Assembly: GCF_040712315.1 (NCBI RefSeq) | Contig: NC_134018.1 | Span: 43,153,335-43,217,334 of the forward strand | Direction: 5' to 3' | Origin: Castanea sativa | Taxonomy: Eukaryota > Streptophyta > Magnoliopsida > Fagales > Fagaceae | DNA length: 64,000 bases | In this document: positions 1-11,160 of the stretch, one piece after another | Position numbering within the stretch: the first letter of the stretch is position 1 | How the letters are laid out: each line of letters opens with the position of its first letter | Notes under the pieces: model-generated | What the model was told of the DNA's origin: nothing | Databases searched by the model: none | What the model saw: only the letters and a program-made list of their open reading frames with translations | Program-made: the position numbers and the translations under genes

Positions 1-3
<3 letters not shown>

Positions 4-38
<35 letters not shown>
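4..38. repeat. (TA)n microsatellite
   Basis: Uninterrupted TA dinucleotide tract at the window edge. No gene is visible in the flanking AT-rich DNA. Confidence 0.9.
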
Positions 39-42
<4 letters not shown>

Positions 43-194
43 TAAATATAATATAATTTTAACCTTTCACACCAACTTCATAATATTAAGTTAGTAACTC
101 ATTAAAAAATTCTTCCTCAAAAAAAAAAAAAAAAACCTAATTATAAAATTTTGATTTTATTGATTTTTTTATAAACGGAATAAATTTAATAAAC

Positions 195-355
195 CTTTTT
201 TTTTTTATATACAAGATAGAATTTATACTCTAACCTAATTTAAGTGTATATGTGTGTGAAGCTCCCTCCTAGAGACTTGAACTCCGGCCCTTACCCCCTA
301 CAGCCCACAAGCACTTATACTTGTAGGGTGACCATTGCAACAAGGATGTGCGGTG
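195..355 (-). mobile_element. tRNA-derived SINE, family A, copy 1
   Basis: Read on the minus strand, a tRNA-like head with a B-box-like GAGTTCAAGTCTC is followed by a body and a terminal A tract, seen on the plus strand as a leading T run. It is flanked by a 15-bp target-site duplication, ATAAATTTAATAAAC, at 180-194 and 356-370. Two further copies of the family lie at 3148-3305 and 16529-16687. SINEs have no coding capacity and are mobilised by LINE enzymes. Confidence 0.85.
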
Positions 356-370
356 ATAAATTTAATAAAC

Positions 371-2320
371 TCTAACTCTATATAGTAATGGTTCAAGAAT
401 TAATTCATGCAACTTTAACTGTCCTTATTATAATTATGAAATCTAAGATAAGTTTAATTTTATTTAATTATGTATCTATGTCGAAATTTCACGGGTGCAT
501 GAAAGTGAGTGATCAGTCTCCTCAATTAACCCATCTTAAGTCTCTTGTATGAAATCATGAATAACAATGAGGCTGATCACGATGACCGTTAACTTTTTTT
601 TCCAAGTATAATTTGTTACTTTTTCAAATGTTTCGACTTTATGACTAAGTCTTAAATGGAAAGACTTTTTGATAGATGAACTGACGAGGTATTATGACCA
701 CGCCTATAAGCAACAATTAATGAATTCTTATTTACTTACAAGAGCTTCTTAGTGCATTCGTATTTGCTTACAAAACCTTCTTACTGGTCATCACCTTCAC
801 AGAACATAACCAAAAAGATTGCAAACATAAAATGAAGCAACCATAGAAAGAGGTTAACTTACAATAACCCCATCCCAAGTTCTTCATACGAGTGTGATAA
901 CTCCACAATGATATTAAGTTTGACTCACAAGCTAGGATCCTATGCAAGAAAAGAGGGAAAAGAGGGTTTAACCATTGAGATTAAATTATATAAGAATGTG
1001 GTGTAAAATCTAAGTTTTACCTTTTCAATCTCAACATGTTACATAATCATACTACATATTAAAGTATAGGCACAACCATACTCAATCAATTCTAATACTC
1101 ATTTGAAAATTAAACTTAACTGTGAGTTTATTGAGATCATATTATGTGTGGTAGGATCTATTGAGTTTTAAGTAAAAAACTAATGTGACAATGTCTTGTT
1201 GGATGGTATAAAACATGAGTTTTACACATGTCCTTAGCGAATTCAGACTCTTAACTATTTGTATGTAGGAGACATTTTATTTGGACAATAATGAAGTTTT
1301 ATTAGGAGGGGGCTACGTGCAGAATTGAATGAAGCTAGGCTTACATGGTTGTAATTAAGTTGCATAAGGGATGTTTTGAGCTTTGATCCCGAATTCCCTA
1401 CGCTTTAGATTTGTATAATTATGGAACTAGTTACTTAGTGTAGGATACACACACAAAACTGCTGTGTTTTGACTTTTAACCTATATTTTAATTGTAATTT
1501 TGCCTTATTAAACTATAATAGTTTGTAATATATTCCCTGTTTCCCAAAAAGGGGTCTACACTCTACAGACTGTTCTGATTGAGCCAATATAGTTTGAGAC
1601 TCTGGCTTTCAACAAGTACAGCTAAAGCCTTTTTTATGGAATAGAATAGAAGTAGATAGAGGAAGAGAAGTGGAGAAGGTGGCTGGAAGCTTGTAACCTC
1701 TCTCTGTCTTAAGGAGTAAGTGTATGTTAGGAATTCATAGGTAGAACTCATCTTTAAAATTTGGTTTGTAAGAGGGTGTTCAAAAGCTTATAAACATATG
1801 TTAAAGCTTACATTTAATCAATGTGGGACAGTAAGATCATAATAGTGTATGCAATGCTTCTATCACATATACGCAAAATGCACACATATGTAGCTTATAC
1901 ACATGAGATACTACTTATTATCCTCGTACATCTAAACATGAGACTAGTCTATATAAAAAAGTATTTTACGCGATACATGTAATGCAGTCTATATGTGACA
2001 CTCCTATCACATGTAGTGTGACTTACACATGGATTTTACATACATATAGAGAGTGGTATTATACATATATGATTGTAAAAAAAAGCCAAAGAGAGTGGTA
2101 TTACACTAAATCTCTATCTTTTGCTTAGATGTTAGTCATTATTAATTTTTTTCCTATAGGACAACATGAATGATAATGTTCTAAAATGCTATTAATGCTT
2201 CCAAATAATGTTACAATAAATCACAAATTGATTTTTATAATTAATTGATCAAAGTGGGATGGGGGAATTCAAATATTGTTCTCCTAAGTAATGCCATTAA
2301 CTATAAAATTCTTGACACAT
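371..2320. other. Intergenic, no gene seen
   Basis: AT-rich sequence with only short low-complexity open frames on both strands. No coding similarity, RNA gene or structured repeat was recognised. Confidence 0.6.
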
Positions 2321-2331
2321 ATTGAATTATT

Positions 2332-2449
2332 TGTTTTTTTTAATTTATGATTTGATAGTTAAAAGAGGAAATGGAGGATATGAATCCTAGACGTTTCCGT
2401 TAAAAATACAGTAAAACAACAATTGAGCTACAAGATTTTAGCAACACAA
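2332..2449 (-). mobile_element. Short tRNA-derived SINE-like element
   Basis: On the minus strand it contains an A-box-like TTGTAGCTCAATTG, a B-box-like TAGGATTCATATCC and ends in an A run. A perfect 11-bp direct repeat, ATTGAATTATT, flanks it at 2321-2331 and 2450-2460, as expected for a target-site duplication. The sequence differs from family A, so it is a separate SINE family or a decayed relative. Confidence 0.6.
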
Positions 2450-2774
2450 ATTGAATTATTAAAGTTAGGAGAATATGTACTAAAAAATAGGTATAGGAAC
2501 ACATAATTGGTATATTTCAAGAAATAAAATACTATAAAGGTACGTAATTTAAGCTTTAAAGTTCAGGCTTTTTTTCTAAACTAATACGCAACCAAGTAAT
2601 TTATACATCTAAAGCTGAAAGGTGCTTCTGACCCAAAATAACAAAACAAAAAGGTCCTTTTGATAGCTGGTGAGGAGATTTCAAATCTAATTTAAGAACT
2701 CTCCATATTAAAACAGTTCAAGAGACGTGTAAACAAAATATGAAACCATAACATCTTAGTACTTAGTAGATTTA

Positions 2775-2852
2775 TTTGGTCCATTTGTATTTAAACAAAG
2801 AATAACAAAGACAGAGTATAAACAAAAGGTAATCATTAACAAATGGACCAAA
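2775..2852. repeat. Small inverted repeat (hairpin)
   Basis: A perfect 14-bp inverted repeat, TTTGGTCCATTTGT against ACAAATGGACCAAA, has a loop of about 50 bp. It sits in non-coding DNA. No miRNA family sequence was recognised in the arms. Confidence 0.6.
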
Positions 2853-3147
2853 TTGTATTGAAGAGAACAGAAATCGAGTGAGTAGAGTATAAACAAAGGT
2901 AGCCAACAACAGGAGAGAATAAAACAATTACTAAGCAAGGGCCCAGGCTTACCAATGTCATCATAGCTGTTGCGCAAGATTAGGACATCGCTAATGTATT
3001 GTCAATAGTATATTTGGTCTTTGTAGGTAACTTTATATAAGACTAATAATTGGAAGAGTCAAAGACAGACAGTTCTTAGCATTAATTATCTGCCTTCACA
3101 TATTTTGTAATTAGATGCAAATTACAATAATCTGTATGTCATAATAA

Positions 3148-3305
3148 GGGTTTTTTTTATTATATAAGATAGAAATTCTACTCTAACTTTTAAGTGTATA
3201 TGTGTGTGAAGTTTCATTTTAGAGACTTGAACCCTAACTCTTGCACCCCACACCCCACAAGTACGAATACTTGTGGAGTGACTATTGCACAAAAAATGTA
3301 TAGGA
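3148..3305 (-). mobile_element. tRNA-derived SINE, family A, copy 2
   Basis: Same layout and sequence as the copy at 195-355: minus-strand tRNA-like head with a GTTCAAGTCTC B-box core, then body and A-rich tail. The 10-bp direct repeat GTCATAATAA flanks it at 3138-3147 and 3306-3315. Confidence 0.85.
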
Positions 3306-3732
3306 GTCATAATAATTTCTTAAAATCGTAAATATGTTTTTGACGGATATATATAATAAAGAAGTGGTACGTGCACAACACTAAAATTTGAATTCACTAC
3401 TAAAATTAATTTTTTGCTCACCAATAATAGTCAATAACAACCTACTTTTTAGAATTTATTTTGAAAATGTTGTGGATATAATATTTTTCTATATAATATT
3501 GTGTTTACTTTTATTGATGCATCCACCACCACAAGATGATTATCTTCTTTCTTTTGTCCTTTTTTTTGGTGCCAATGTTGATCAAAATCATAACTATTTA
3601 GTTCTGAATTTGCTATTAAGTTTGGCAAATTCCGGTCATATAGATGAGAGTTGGGTAGCATGATTGTACAATATTTCAAACTCAAGTCATATAAAATTTT
3701 CAAGCCAAAGAGGTACCTTCACCTACCCTTTT

Positions 3733-4014
3733 TTTTTTTTTATAATCAAGAAGGGGAGTGGGGGCGACCATATGTGGCTTACCCCCCAAGGCGTGACCTG
3801 ATAGGGGCACCCCCTGCTAGGAAATGTTGAATTGAGTCATAACTGCTGTGACCGGGGTGCCACAGACCTCACCTTAGCACCCCAAGAAAGCTAGCGGAGG
3901 AGGTGCAAAGCATACTAAGAGCCCACCCCCCACATGGTACCCGCCACGACTCGAATGAGGGACCTTGTGCATGCTTGCAGGATCTCACACCAACTGGGCC
4001 ACTCCTCCTGGGGC
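3733..4014 (-). mobile_element. tRNA-derived SINE, family B, full length
   Basis: A GC-rich insert of about 282 bp in AT-rich surroundings. The minus strand starts with a tRNA-like head holding an A-box-like TGGCCCAGTTGG and a B-box-like CATTCGAGTCG, and it ends in poly(A). The target-site duplication CCTTCACCTACCCTTT is found at about 3716-3731 and at 4015-4030. It shares no obvious body sequence with family A. Confidence 0.85.
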
Positions 4015-4478
4015 CCTTCACCTACCCTTTGATTCATAAACTCAAAACCATATGAATAGTATAATATAAGACTTAGGGGGCACTCCCTAGAACATGGAAT
4101 ACGATTTCAAAAGACAACTTTGAAAAAGACAGACATGGAAAAATAAAGGTAGCATTCCATAATATATAAAGGTGGAAAAATAGGTTGAATGAAGGTCATC
4201 CTTTTCAAGTGTCCTACGCAGCTTGGTGCTGTTGTTTATTGGTAGTGACATAGATAAGCCTTTAAGGACAACGAAAGCTGCAAAAAGGCTCATTTGGTAG
4301 TCTGAGTTCCTAACATCATGTCGAAATTCTAAACTACTCTTTGATTAATGGTACATCATTAACAACTTAGCAAGGATATCGCCGCCCATGTGGGCTTCCA
4401 AAGTGTCCTCGCTGTGCCCCATTATCGGAGACTGACAGATCATTTCCAGATAGCTTAAGTCAAAGTGAACATGTACAC

Positions 4479-5006
4479 AATTTCCTCTAGCAAAGGAGGA
4501 TTAAGTGTTGTGCCAATGTTTCAATGACCTACGAATATGATATCACCATTTACTTGGGAGTCATGCCAGTAACATAAAATATTTCAGAATTTGTTACAAA
4601 TTATTATTAATGCAATATTATTTTTAGATTTTTATCACTTACATCACTTTTATTGTACTATAATCATAACATGTCATTTTGACATTTGAGGAAGAAAATA
4701 GTGAGATTTTTGTGTCACTATACTTATTGATTTAAAGTGCCTCGTAATTTCCTCTAGTAAAAGAGAATAAAGTGTTGTGCCAATGGGTCACTGACCTACT
4801 AATATTATATCACCATTTACTTGGGAGTCATGCCAACAACATAAAATATTTCAGAACTTGTTACAAATTATGATTAATGCAATATTATTTTTAGATTTTT
4901 ATCACTTACATCACTTTTATTGTACTATAATCATAACATGTCATCTTGACATTTGAGGAAGAAAATAGTGAGATTTTTGTGTCACTATACTTATTGATTT
5001 AAAGTG
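4479..5006. repeat. Tandem duplication, two 261-bp copies
   Basis: Copy 1 (4479-4739) and copy 2 (4746-5006) are near-identical, differing at roughly a dozen positions by eye, and are repeated with a 267-bp period. Both run from TTTCCTCTAG to GATTTAAAGTG. No open frame spans either unit. Confidence 0.9.
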
Positions 5007-5298
5007 TATTGTAATACGTGATTCAAGAGTTTATTAAGTTTAAGTAGAAATTGTCAAACATTTCACTTCTGACAAATAATGCTCATGCTTTATAAATTTA
5101 GAACGTTAATAGATATACACACACACTCAACAATGCTACGCACAAAACCCAATTCCAAACTCTATTAAATTATCAACTTATGATAGGAGTAACGTTACTT
5201 TTACATAAATCAACTACTAAAACTATTTTTATTATCTTCTAAAAAAATTGTTTTTATTAGACGCCAATCACTTGACATAGTATCAAGGAAGTTAATAC

Positions 5299-5392
5299 CT
5301 TACCGGAGGCTATGCCGGTTTGGCCAGCGGTACGATATATTTTGGGTACCAGTCAATACTAGTGTACCGCTTCGGGTTTACCGCTATTTTAT
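5299..5392. repeat. CCGGTA-rich degenerate repeat island, left
   Basis: A GC-rich patch with many variants of CCGGT, GGTAC and GTACCG in AT-rich DNA. It resembles, in the same orientation, a second patch at 5968-6150. The class of element is unknown. Confidence 0.5.
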
Positions 5393-5967
5393 ACATATTT
5401 TATACACACACACACAAAATCTTTAGAACCATGTTTATAAGATTATCCACTATTCTATTGCCCCAAGAAGCATAGGAATTACAACACAAAAGAACAATTT
5501 TGCCGAGGCAATTCATCTTTAGAGAAAAGTTATAGATGCACGAAAAATATAAATTGGTCTCATTTTTCTTTAGTGGAATTAAATAAACATAATGCTGAAA
5601 TTGCATTTCATAATGAACTTGTAAAAAAGTCTCTCCAAGGAAAGAAACAACCTCCCTTCTAATAAATGAAAGTAAATCAAAATTAATTTAAAAAAAAAAA
5701 CACAGAAATAAATTTCAAAGTATAGAAACTAAAAAAAAAAAGCAACAAAATTGAAAAAGAAAATAAATAAATTCTATGTTTTGCATCAAGAAATTCTGAA
5801 GAATGACATGATGGAACAATTGCAAGATACTTGTATAAAAATGCCAATTTATAAAACCTTATGCAAAACTTATATTATACAATGACAACGATTTTCAAAA
5901 TTAGGTTTAGCACAATTACCATATTGCCTTTAAAAATTTATCAAAATTACAACAAAAAAAAAAAAAA

Positions 5968-6150
5968 AAGGTGGCTTGGAGTACGCGTCCGGTATGGCCA
6001 GATTTCCCCGGTACGGCCGATATACGTCCAATACAGCCGGTATATTTTCTCGTACGAAATAGAGGAGTCTCTATACCGGTGTATTGGCTGGTACAGTATT
6101 TATCGACCTGTACAACCAGTACGGTACGGTATCTGCTTCACTGCACAATA
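5968..6150. repeat. CCGGTA-rich degenerate repeat island, right
   Basis: Dense imperfect repeats of CCGGTAYGGCC-like words. Its beginning matches the island at 5299-5392 (CCGGTATGGCCAG against CCGGTTTGGCCAG, both followed by CGGTACG and GATAT). The short open frames across it lack protein-like composition and are treated as chance. Confidence 0.5.
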
Positions 6151-6607
6151 TGAAATTGAGTGTATCGCCCTATAAATATATAAAACTCAAATATCATCCC
6201 TCTCCCATTGCTAACTGTTCAAGCAGACGCAAATGAAATCATGCCCTTTTCCCTAGCCCATAGACTCGGCTCCTGTCCCATCTAGTCGAGCTATGATTTC
6301 GATAGTACTTTATTTATAGTATAAATCCCGGACCACAAAGCATTGATTTTAGTAGGATGAGAAGATCACCTCTCTTAACAGCACTCCAGAGTTGGTCCAT
6401 GTCCTTTTTCTAGGTTTCAATGCGGCACAACATACGGTATCCAGGTTAGGATTGGGAAACAAGTGGGCTCATCTATCTCAAAAAGGGTTAACTAACATCA
6501 ACACCTTCTACCAAGCAGGACCACGTCTACTTTTCTTGCAATTTGTATTCGTATCTAGAAAAGTCTGAGGAGAAAAATATTGGTGGCTTGAATGGTTGAT
6601 CCTTGAC

Positions 6608-6645
<38 letters not shown>

Positions 6646-7189
6646 AGCAGGCAGAAATAAATCGAGCGTGTGAACTTTGGCATGCATCTTTTGAATGCAA
6701 CAAGTAAGTCCTTTTGAGCTCTTGGTTCATGCCCATAGCTATCCCAAGCTTAGGTAAATCCAGAACTAAGAAATGCGCTACATGAAATGAGTCACAATTA
6801 GTTCTCGGCTGCTTGGCTCTTTTTTCTTTTCCTTATAGTACCATGCAATTCTGCAGGGAACATTTATGCTAAAAATTATTGATAACAATTTTACAAAATT
6901 CCAACAAGTTACATAAACAATCAAGATGATCACAAGCATAAAAATAAAGTTACATAAGAATCAGAGTTTTGACAAATCTACATACATAAATGCTGTACCT
7001 ATGTGATCATGACGTGCAACAGTTCAAACCTGCGGACAACATTTTGAAGGGGTTTTCATCACCTTCAGTGCAAATTGATGCTATACAGAAATTTGAGTCA
7101 GGCGATGAGATGCTGCTTTTGTTCAAACTGCTGAGGATTATACAGAGAAGAATAGTGGATTCGATGCATACAGTCTTTGTTCTATGAAA
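6151..7189. other. Intergenic and probable 3' UTR of the phosphatase gene
   Basis: No gene is seen. A 33-base A run lies at 6612-6644. The part nearest 7189 is downstream of the phosphatase stop on the minus strand and probably includes its 3' UTR, but no clear polyadenylation signal was found. Confidence 0.45.
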
Positions 7190-7322
7190 TCAGCCGGAAG
7201 AAGGAATTCCTTGCTTTTGAAACCATTCAGGCATATGGAACCTTTCATAGAGTGCAGATCTCACATCTTTCTGCTGAGAGAGGTGCTTGAGGAGTGGAAG
7301 AATTACATCCAGAAGCTGAAAA

Positions 7323-7353
<31 letters not shown>

Positions 7354-10300
7354 ATTATGAGAGGCAGAGGGTAAATGATGAAATTACTTGGTGAAGATAT
7401 ACTGGGATATGAAATGCAAATCTCTGTACCTGTGTATCATGTGGTTGCCCAGCAGAAAATGGAATGCATGGAATTCCATTCAATGGTTGCAACAAAAAAC
7501 TAAATGGATTGTTATCGACAATAACAATTCGGCATGGATTCCTTGATATGCAGGAGAGATCCTTCACATGCTCCCGATACTCCCTGTAATTTAGCAGAAT
7601 CAAATGTTTTACCAAACTAAATCAAATTATATTCAGCTAAACAGACCTCTTGAGAGTTCATTTCTTCAACAATTGTAAAATCATATGAAAAGTGTGAATA
7701 GCAGCACTCATGGAACCACACGTTAACCATGAAGCTCTATACTTGACATAAAATCAGTGAGGATTTAAGCTAATAAAAATTAGGAGCATAAAAATACAAA
7801 GAGTTCAAACATCTCATAGGAAATGAATAAATACTTCCATTCCACAAAATTGATACAACTCCATGATGTTTCCAAAGAACTTAACATGACCCAATTAACA
7901 TGCCAAAGGATGTAGGAAATATTGAGCCATTTACATCCATAACAAAAAAGGTCAGTTATATGATGTTTTTAGAGAGATGAAGGTAGAGCGACCTCCAAAG
8001 CAGAGTAATGAAACTGAAACATAAGGAGAACAAAGACACGGGTTTTGGTGTGAAACATTGATTAACTTTTCAAAGCAGCAAAAAGTCCCTAATAGACAAG
8101 AAAAATAAAAAATTCATATCAAAGTTTCCCTGTTACTGGCTATGAATAACAAACTGGGCCACCAGCCACAGCCATGGATGGGTGGGCAAATCACCAAAGG
8201 AAGGAGGCAGTACTTACGTGCTAGTTGTTGAAGGCCGGTATAGTCTAAGACTAAATCGATTTTCTGTATCTATTCTGTCAACGAGTGGTCTGGCATAACC
8301 TGTATCATTTATAAAGATATCATTTTCATAGAGCAACAGGGAAAAATACAAGTGGGACAGAAGTCTAATAAAATTTAATGGGCAAACCTTCAAGTCCAGC
8401 TGTAAACAGTATAAGATCCGCAAATTCACTCAGTTCTTTTAAGAATTCATGCAATCCCGGGCGCTCAAAAACTGTAACGTAGTTGACCTTAGGTTTTCCT
8501 TCACATTCCTTCAAATCCCAACATACTCAAGTGAATATATTTTCGAATGAACTACCACATAATCAATAACACACAAAATGAATGTTATGCAAAGCACCTT
8601 GTCTGAAGATACACACTCCAGTTCGAACCACTTCAACCCACCTTCTGTTGCTTGATTACGAACAACAGCTGGCAAACTGGATGTCTCGTATGCACATACT
8701 AGAGTTTCATCCAAGTCAAGAACTACCTGTAGGTGAATTTGTCAGTTGCTAAATCTATACAGGAAGGGAGCAGCTCCAAATGAAATTTGTAAACAAAGAT
8801 GATAGTAAAAAGGGAAACAAAAGAAGAGAAAAGTGTTGACATGCTTTGCACATCTATGTTACAGATTTCTTTTCTCAATTGAAGTGCCCTAGCTGAACTA
8901 ATTGAGGTTGGCATATTTGCACTCATGTTCTTATACAGTTATACTTTCTTAACAAAATTGTACACCTGATGTCACTCTTGTTATTATTACACCACTCAAT
9001 GAAGCATTCTACACGTGGTGTAACTCTTATTATTATTACACCACTCACTAAAGGAGAATTTTGACAAATCTATCATTAAATTACATCTTGATAACCATCT
9101 AATCTAGAAAATATTTTTTTTTTTAAAAATTGTAAGAAAAAAAAAAAGTTTATAGATTGTATATTAAACAACATTTGATTCACATGAAATTTGATGTGTA
9201 TGTTAAGCACAAAGAAAACATCCAACAATGAGATTTTTAAGTTGGTAAACCAAATAAAGTTATCATGTAGCGTAACATTAGCAAAAGGTTACACTGACTT
9301 AAGATTGACATATATAACATAAGGTGACGCCCAATGCACAAAACTTCCACTTGAGTAGGGTTTGAGAGAGGTGATTGGTAGACAACTTGATCCCAATTTT
9401 TTTTAAGAGGTTAATTCCTGGACTTGAACTTGTGAAATGCTGCTTTGGGTGGAAGCCACTTGTCATTGCACCAAGGCCCAACCTCTTGATTGACATATAT
9501 AACTATGTCTATCTTCTTTTTTATGAATACAAGATTTATTCAAAACTCAAAAAACCAACAGATACAAGCAGACAAATTCTACTAAAGACACAACACAAAG
9601 CACTCCAAATACATAGGACTTCCACTAAAGTACAAAGAACAGTAAAACCAGCCTAAACCTTGGAACTAAATATGACTGTATCTCATAACAGACATAGCAG
9701 CTTGAACAGCTATCAATTACCTTTCAAATACACAGCAGGTAAACCCTTTGTACATATGTTTGGAATATTTCCTTGTAGATAATGACTTTGAATTTCTAAG
9801 CTGAAGTAGCATTACCATTTCATGCTGAAAATTTACAACATGCCCACAAGATCAGCTCAAACACTAGACAAAAGCTAAGGCAAAACGAAAGTGACATATA
9901 CAACCAAATCAAATAGTACTAGGGCCATATCAAAATACTTTCCATGGTTTGCTCAACTTTTGCTTCCTCACAACTTCTCTATTGATACTAACATCTAATT
10001 CATACTCAATTCTTTTTTCCGATAAATACGACAAGATTTGAACTTTTGACATCCGCTAATCCACTCCATGATCATTGTTCTAAACCATTAAGCCAAGACA
10101 CTTCTATGCGGGGATTCAATGGAAGTCCCTTATTCAAGGACAAGAAACTTTAAACGTTGAGCTAACCAAAACTCACAATTTATGCTCAATTCAACTGGGC
10201 TCTTCTTCATGTCCTCGAGCACAACTAAAAATTCAACCTTAAACTAAAAAGGGTTTGCGTTTATTTCGAGCATCAAGTAGTAGTAGTAACTAGTAAGCTC

Positions 10301-10840
10301 ATTACATATGACTAAACAAAACGAATTCAAGCATTAACCTTAATCTAAAACAAAACGTAACGCTCCTCTAAGTAACATACATAAAGCAAAGTTGAAACAA
10401 TTATTACTATGTTTTCCCAATTAGCAACCAACCTACGATAAATTCATTGACAATGAAAAAAAAAAGTAGAAAAGTCAGATCGAATTTAAATCTTCAAAAA
10501 GGAATTTTAAAAAAAAAATCGAAACTTTATTTTAATGAGACCGTACCGTGAGCTTCTCGGAGAGTTGGTCGGAATCGGAGACGGTGGCGGCGGTGGGGAT
10601 TTCGACGGCGGCCGGAGAGTCTTGCTCCGGGAGCTCAGCGACCGGCAAGGGCGTGAAAGCATGAGTAGTTGAAGAAGAAGAAGAAGAAGAAGAAGAAGAG
10701 GAGGAGAGTAAAGGTTGATGGCCAAGAGCTCTGAGGATCTGAGCGAAGATCTGAAAGAAGAAAGCTAACCAGTTGAGAAGTGTACGCCATAGTTGAAGGG
10801 AACGAGGGGAGTACACCTCGGGCTGAGTCAACTCGGCCAT
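7190..10840 (-). CDS. HAD-type FCP1/SCP-like phosphatase (six coding exons)
   Basis: Coding exons, in transcript order on the minus strand: 10840-10547, 8726-8598, 8508-8388, 8299-8218, 7583-7430 and 7315-7190. All introns are GT-AG and the frame stays open for 301 residues. The DLDET motif at residues 102-106 supplies the catalytic Asp pair; LFTAG (Thr177) and VDNNP (Asp232) match HAD motifs II and III. Members remove phosphate from phospho-Ser/Thr of protein substrates through a phospho-aspartate. Residues 16-39 are strongly hydrophobic, so membrane anchoring is possible, as in Dullard-type relatives (inference). A Ser run follows. An in-frame ATG two codons upstream (10846) is an alternative start; 10840 has the better context, with G at +4, and matches my recollection of how plant relatives begin. 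Length fits the plant family (about 300 aa). Substrate is unknown. Confidence 0.9.
7324..7349. repeat. (CA)n microsatellite beside the exon 6 acceptor
   Basis: In the transcript this reads as (UG)13 followed by U-rich sequence and CAG, so the dinucleotide tract replaces most of the polypyrimidine tract of the last intron of the phosphatase gene. Confidence 0.85.
9319..9487 (-). mobile_element. SINE in phosphatase intron 1
   Basis: A perfect 16-bp direct repeat, GATTGACATATATAAC, flanks a 169-bp insert at 9303-9318 and 9488-9503. The minus strand has a tRNA-like head with TTGGTGCAATGAC (A-box position) and AAGTTCAAGTCC (B box). An internal A8 run follows the head. It lies in the sense orientation within the 1.8-kb intron 1. 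Confidence 0.8.
10013..10181 (-). mobile_element. Possible dimeric SINE in phosphatase intron 1
   Basis: The minus strand shows two tRNA-like stretches in series: GGTTAGCTCAACG with a later TTGAATCCCC, then CTTGGCTTAATGGTTTAG with AAAGTTCAAATCTTG, ending in a short A run. Direct repeats ATACTCAATTC (10002-10012) and ATGCTCAATTC (10182-10192), with one mismatch, are a plausible target-site duplication. The dimer reading is less certain than the insertion itself. Confidence 0.55.
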
Positions 10841-10877
10841 AGGCATAGACACCCAAACAAACAAACAAACAGTCTTT

Positions 10878-10908
<31 letters not shown>

Positions 10909-11160
10909 TGCTTGCACTCTTTGAGAGAGAGAAAAAGATTAAAAATGAAAAAGAGAAAGAGAATGATTGAGTTTCGTTTGGGGTGCGTTGGATATCAACG
11001 TCTTGTTTTTGGCTTTGCTTTTAGCACGGAAATATCAAAATAATATGTTCGTTAAATTTGGATTTTTTCGCTTTGCTTTCCTCACTCGGACTCTCTCTCT
11101 CTCTCTCTCTCTCTCTCAGAGATGTGGTCAGGGTCTTCGTCGAGAATGAGAGATGATAGG
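10841..11160 (-). promoter_or_regulatory. Phosphatase 5' UTR/promoter with GA repeats
   Basis: Upstream of the phosphatase start there are two CT tracts on the plus strand (about 10882-10909 and 11090-11117), which read as GA repeats in the sense of the gene. The nearer one is about 40 nt from the ATG. GA tracts in plant 5' leaders are typical targets of GAGA-binding BPC proteins (established knowledge); binding here is inferred. Confidence 0.55.

Noticed and set aside
195..355. Possible tRNA gene because of B-box-like sequence
   Set aside because: No cloverleaf arms; poly(A) tail and target duplication show a SINE.
1563..1600. TGATTGAGCCAATATAG resembling miR171
   Set aside because: Lacks the central part of the miR171 sequence and no matching star arm was found nearby.
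3388..3703. Overlapping open frames of 84 and 91 codons on both strands
   Set aside because: Low-complexity, no recognised domain, no partner exons; chance frames in AT-rich DNA.
5861..6175. A 104-codon frame over the CCGGTA island
   Set aside because: Composition follows the repeat words and a poly-A (Lys run); no protein similarity.
8960..9298. Possible MITE with GGTGTAAC-like ends in phosphatase intron 1
   Set aside because: A short hairpin and a ~47-bp repeat are visible, but ends and duplication could not be fixed.
10635..10868. Alternative frame overlapping phosphatase exon 1
   Set aside because: Starts only at a non-ATG codon and shows no conservation features; the MAELTQ frame carries the gene.
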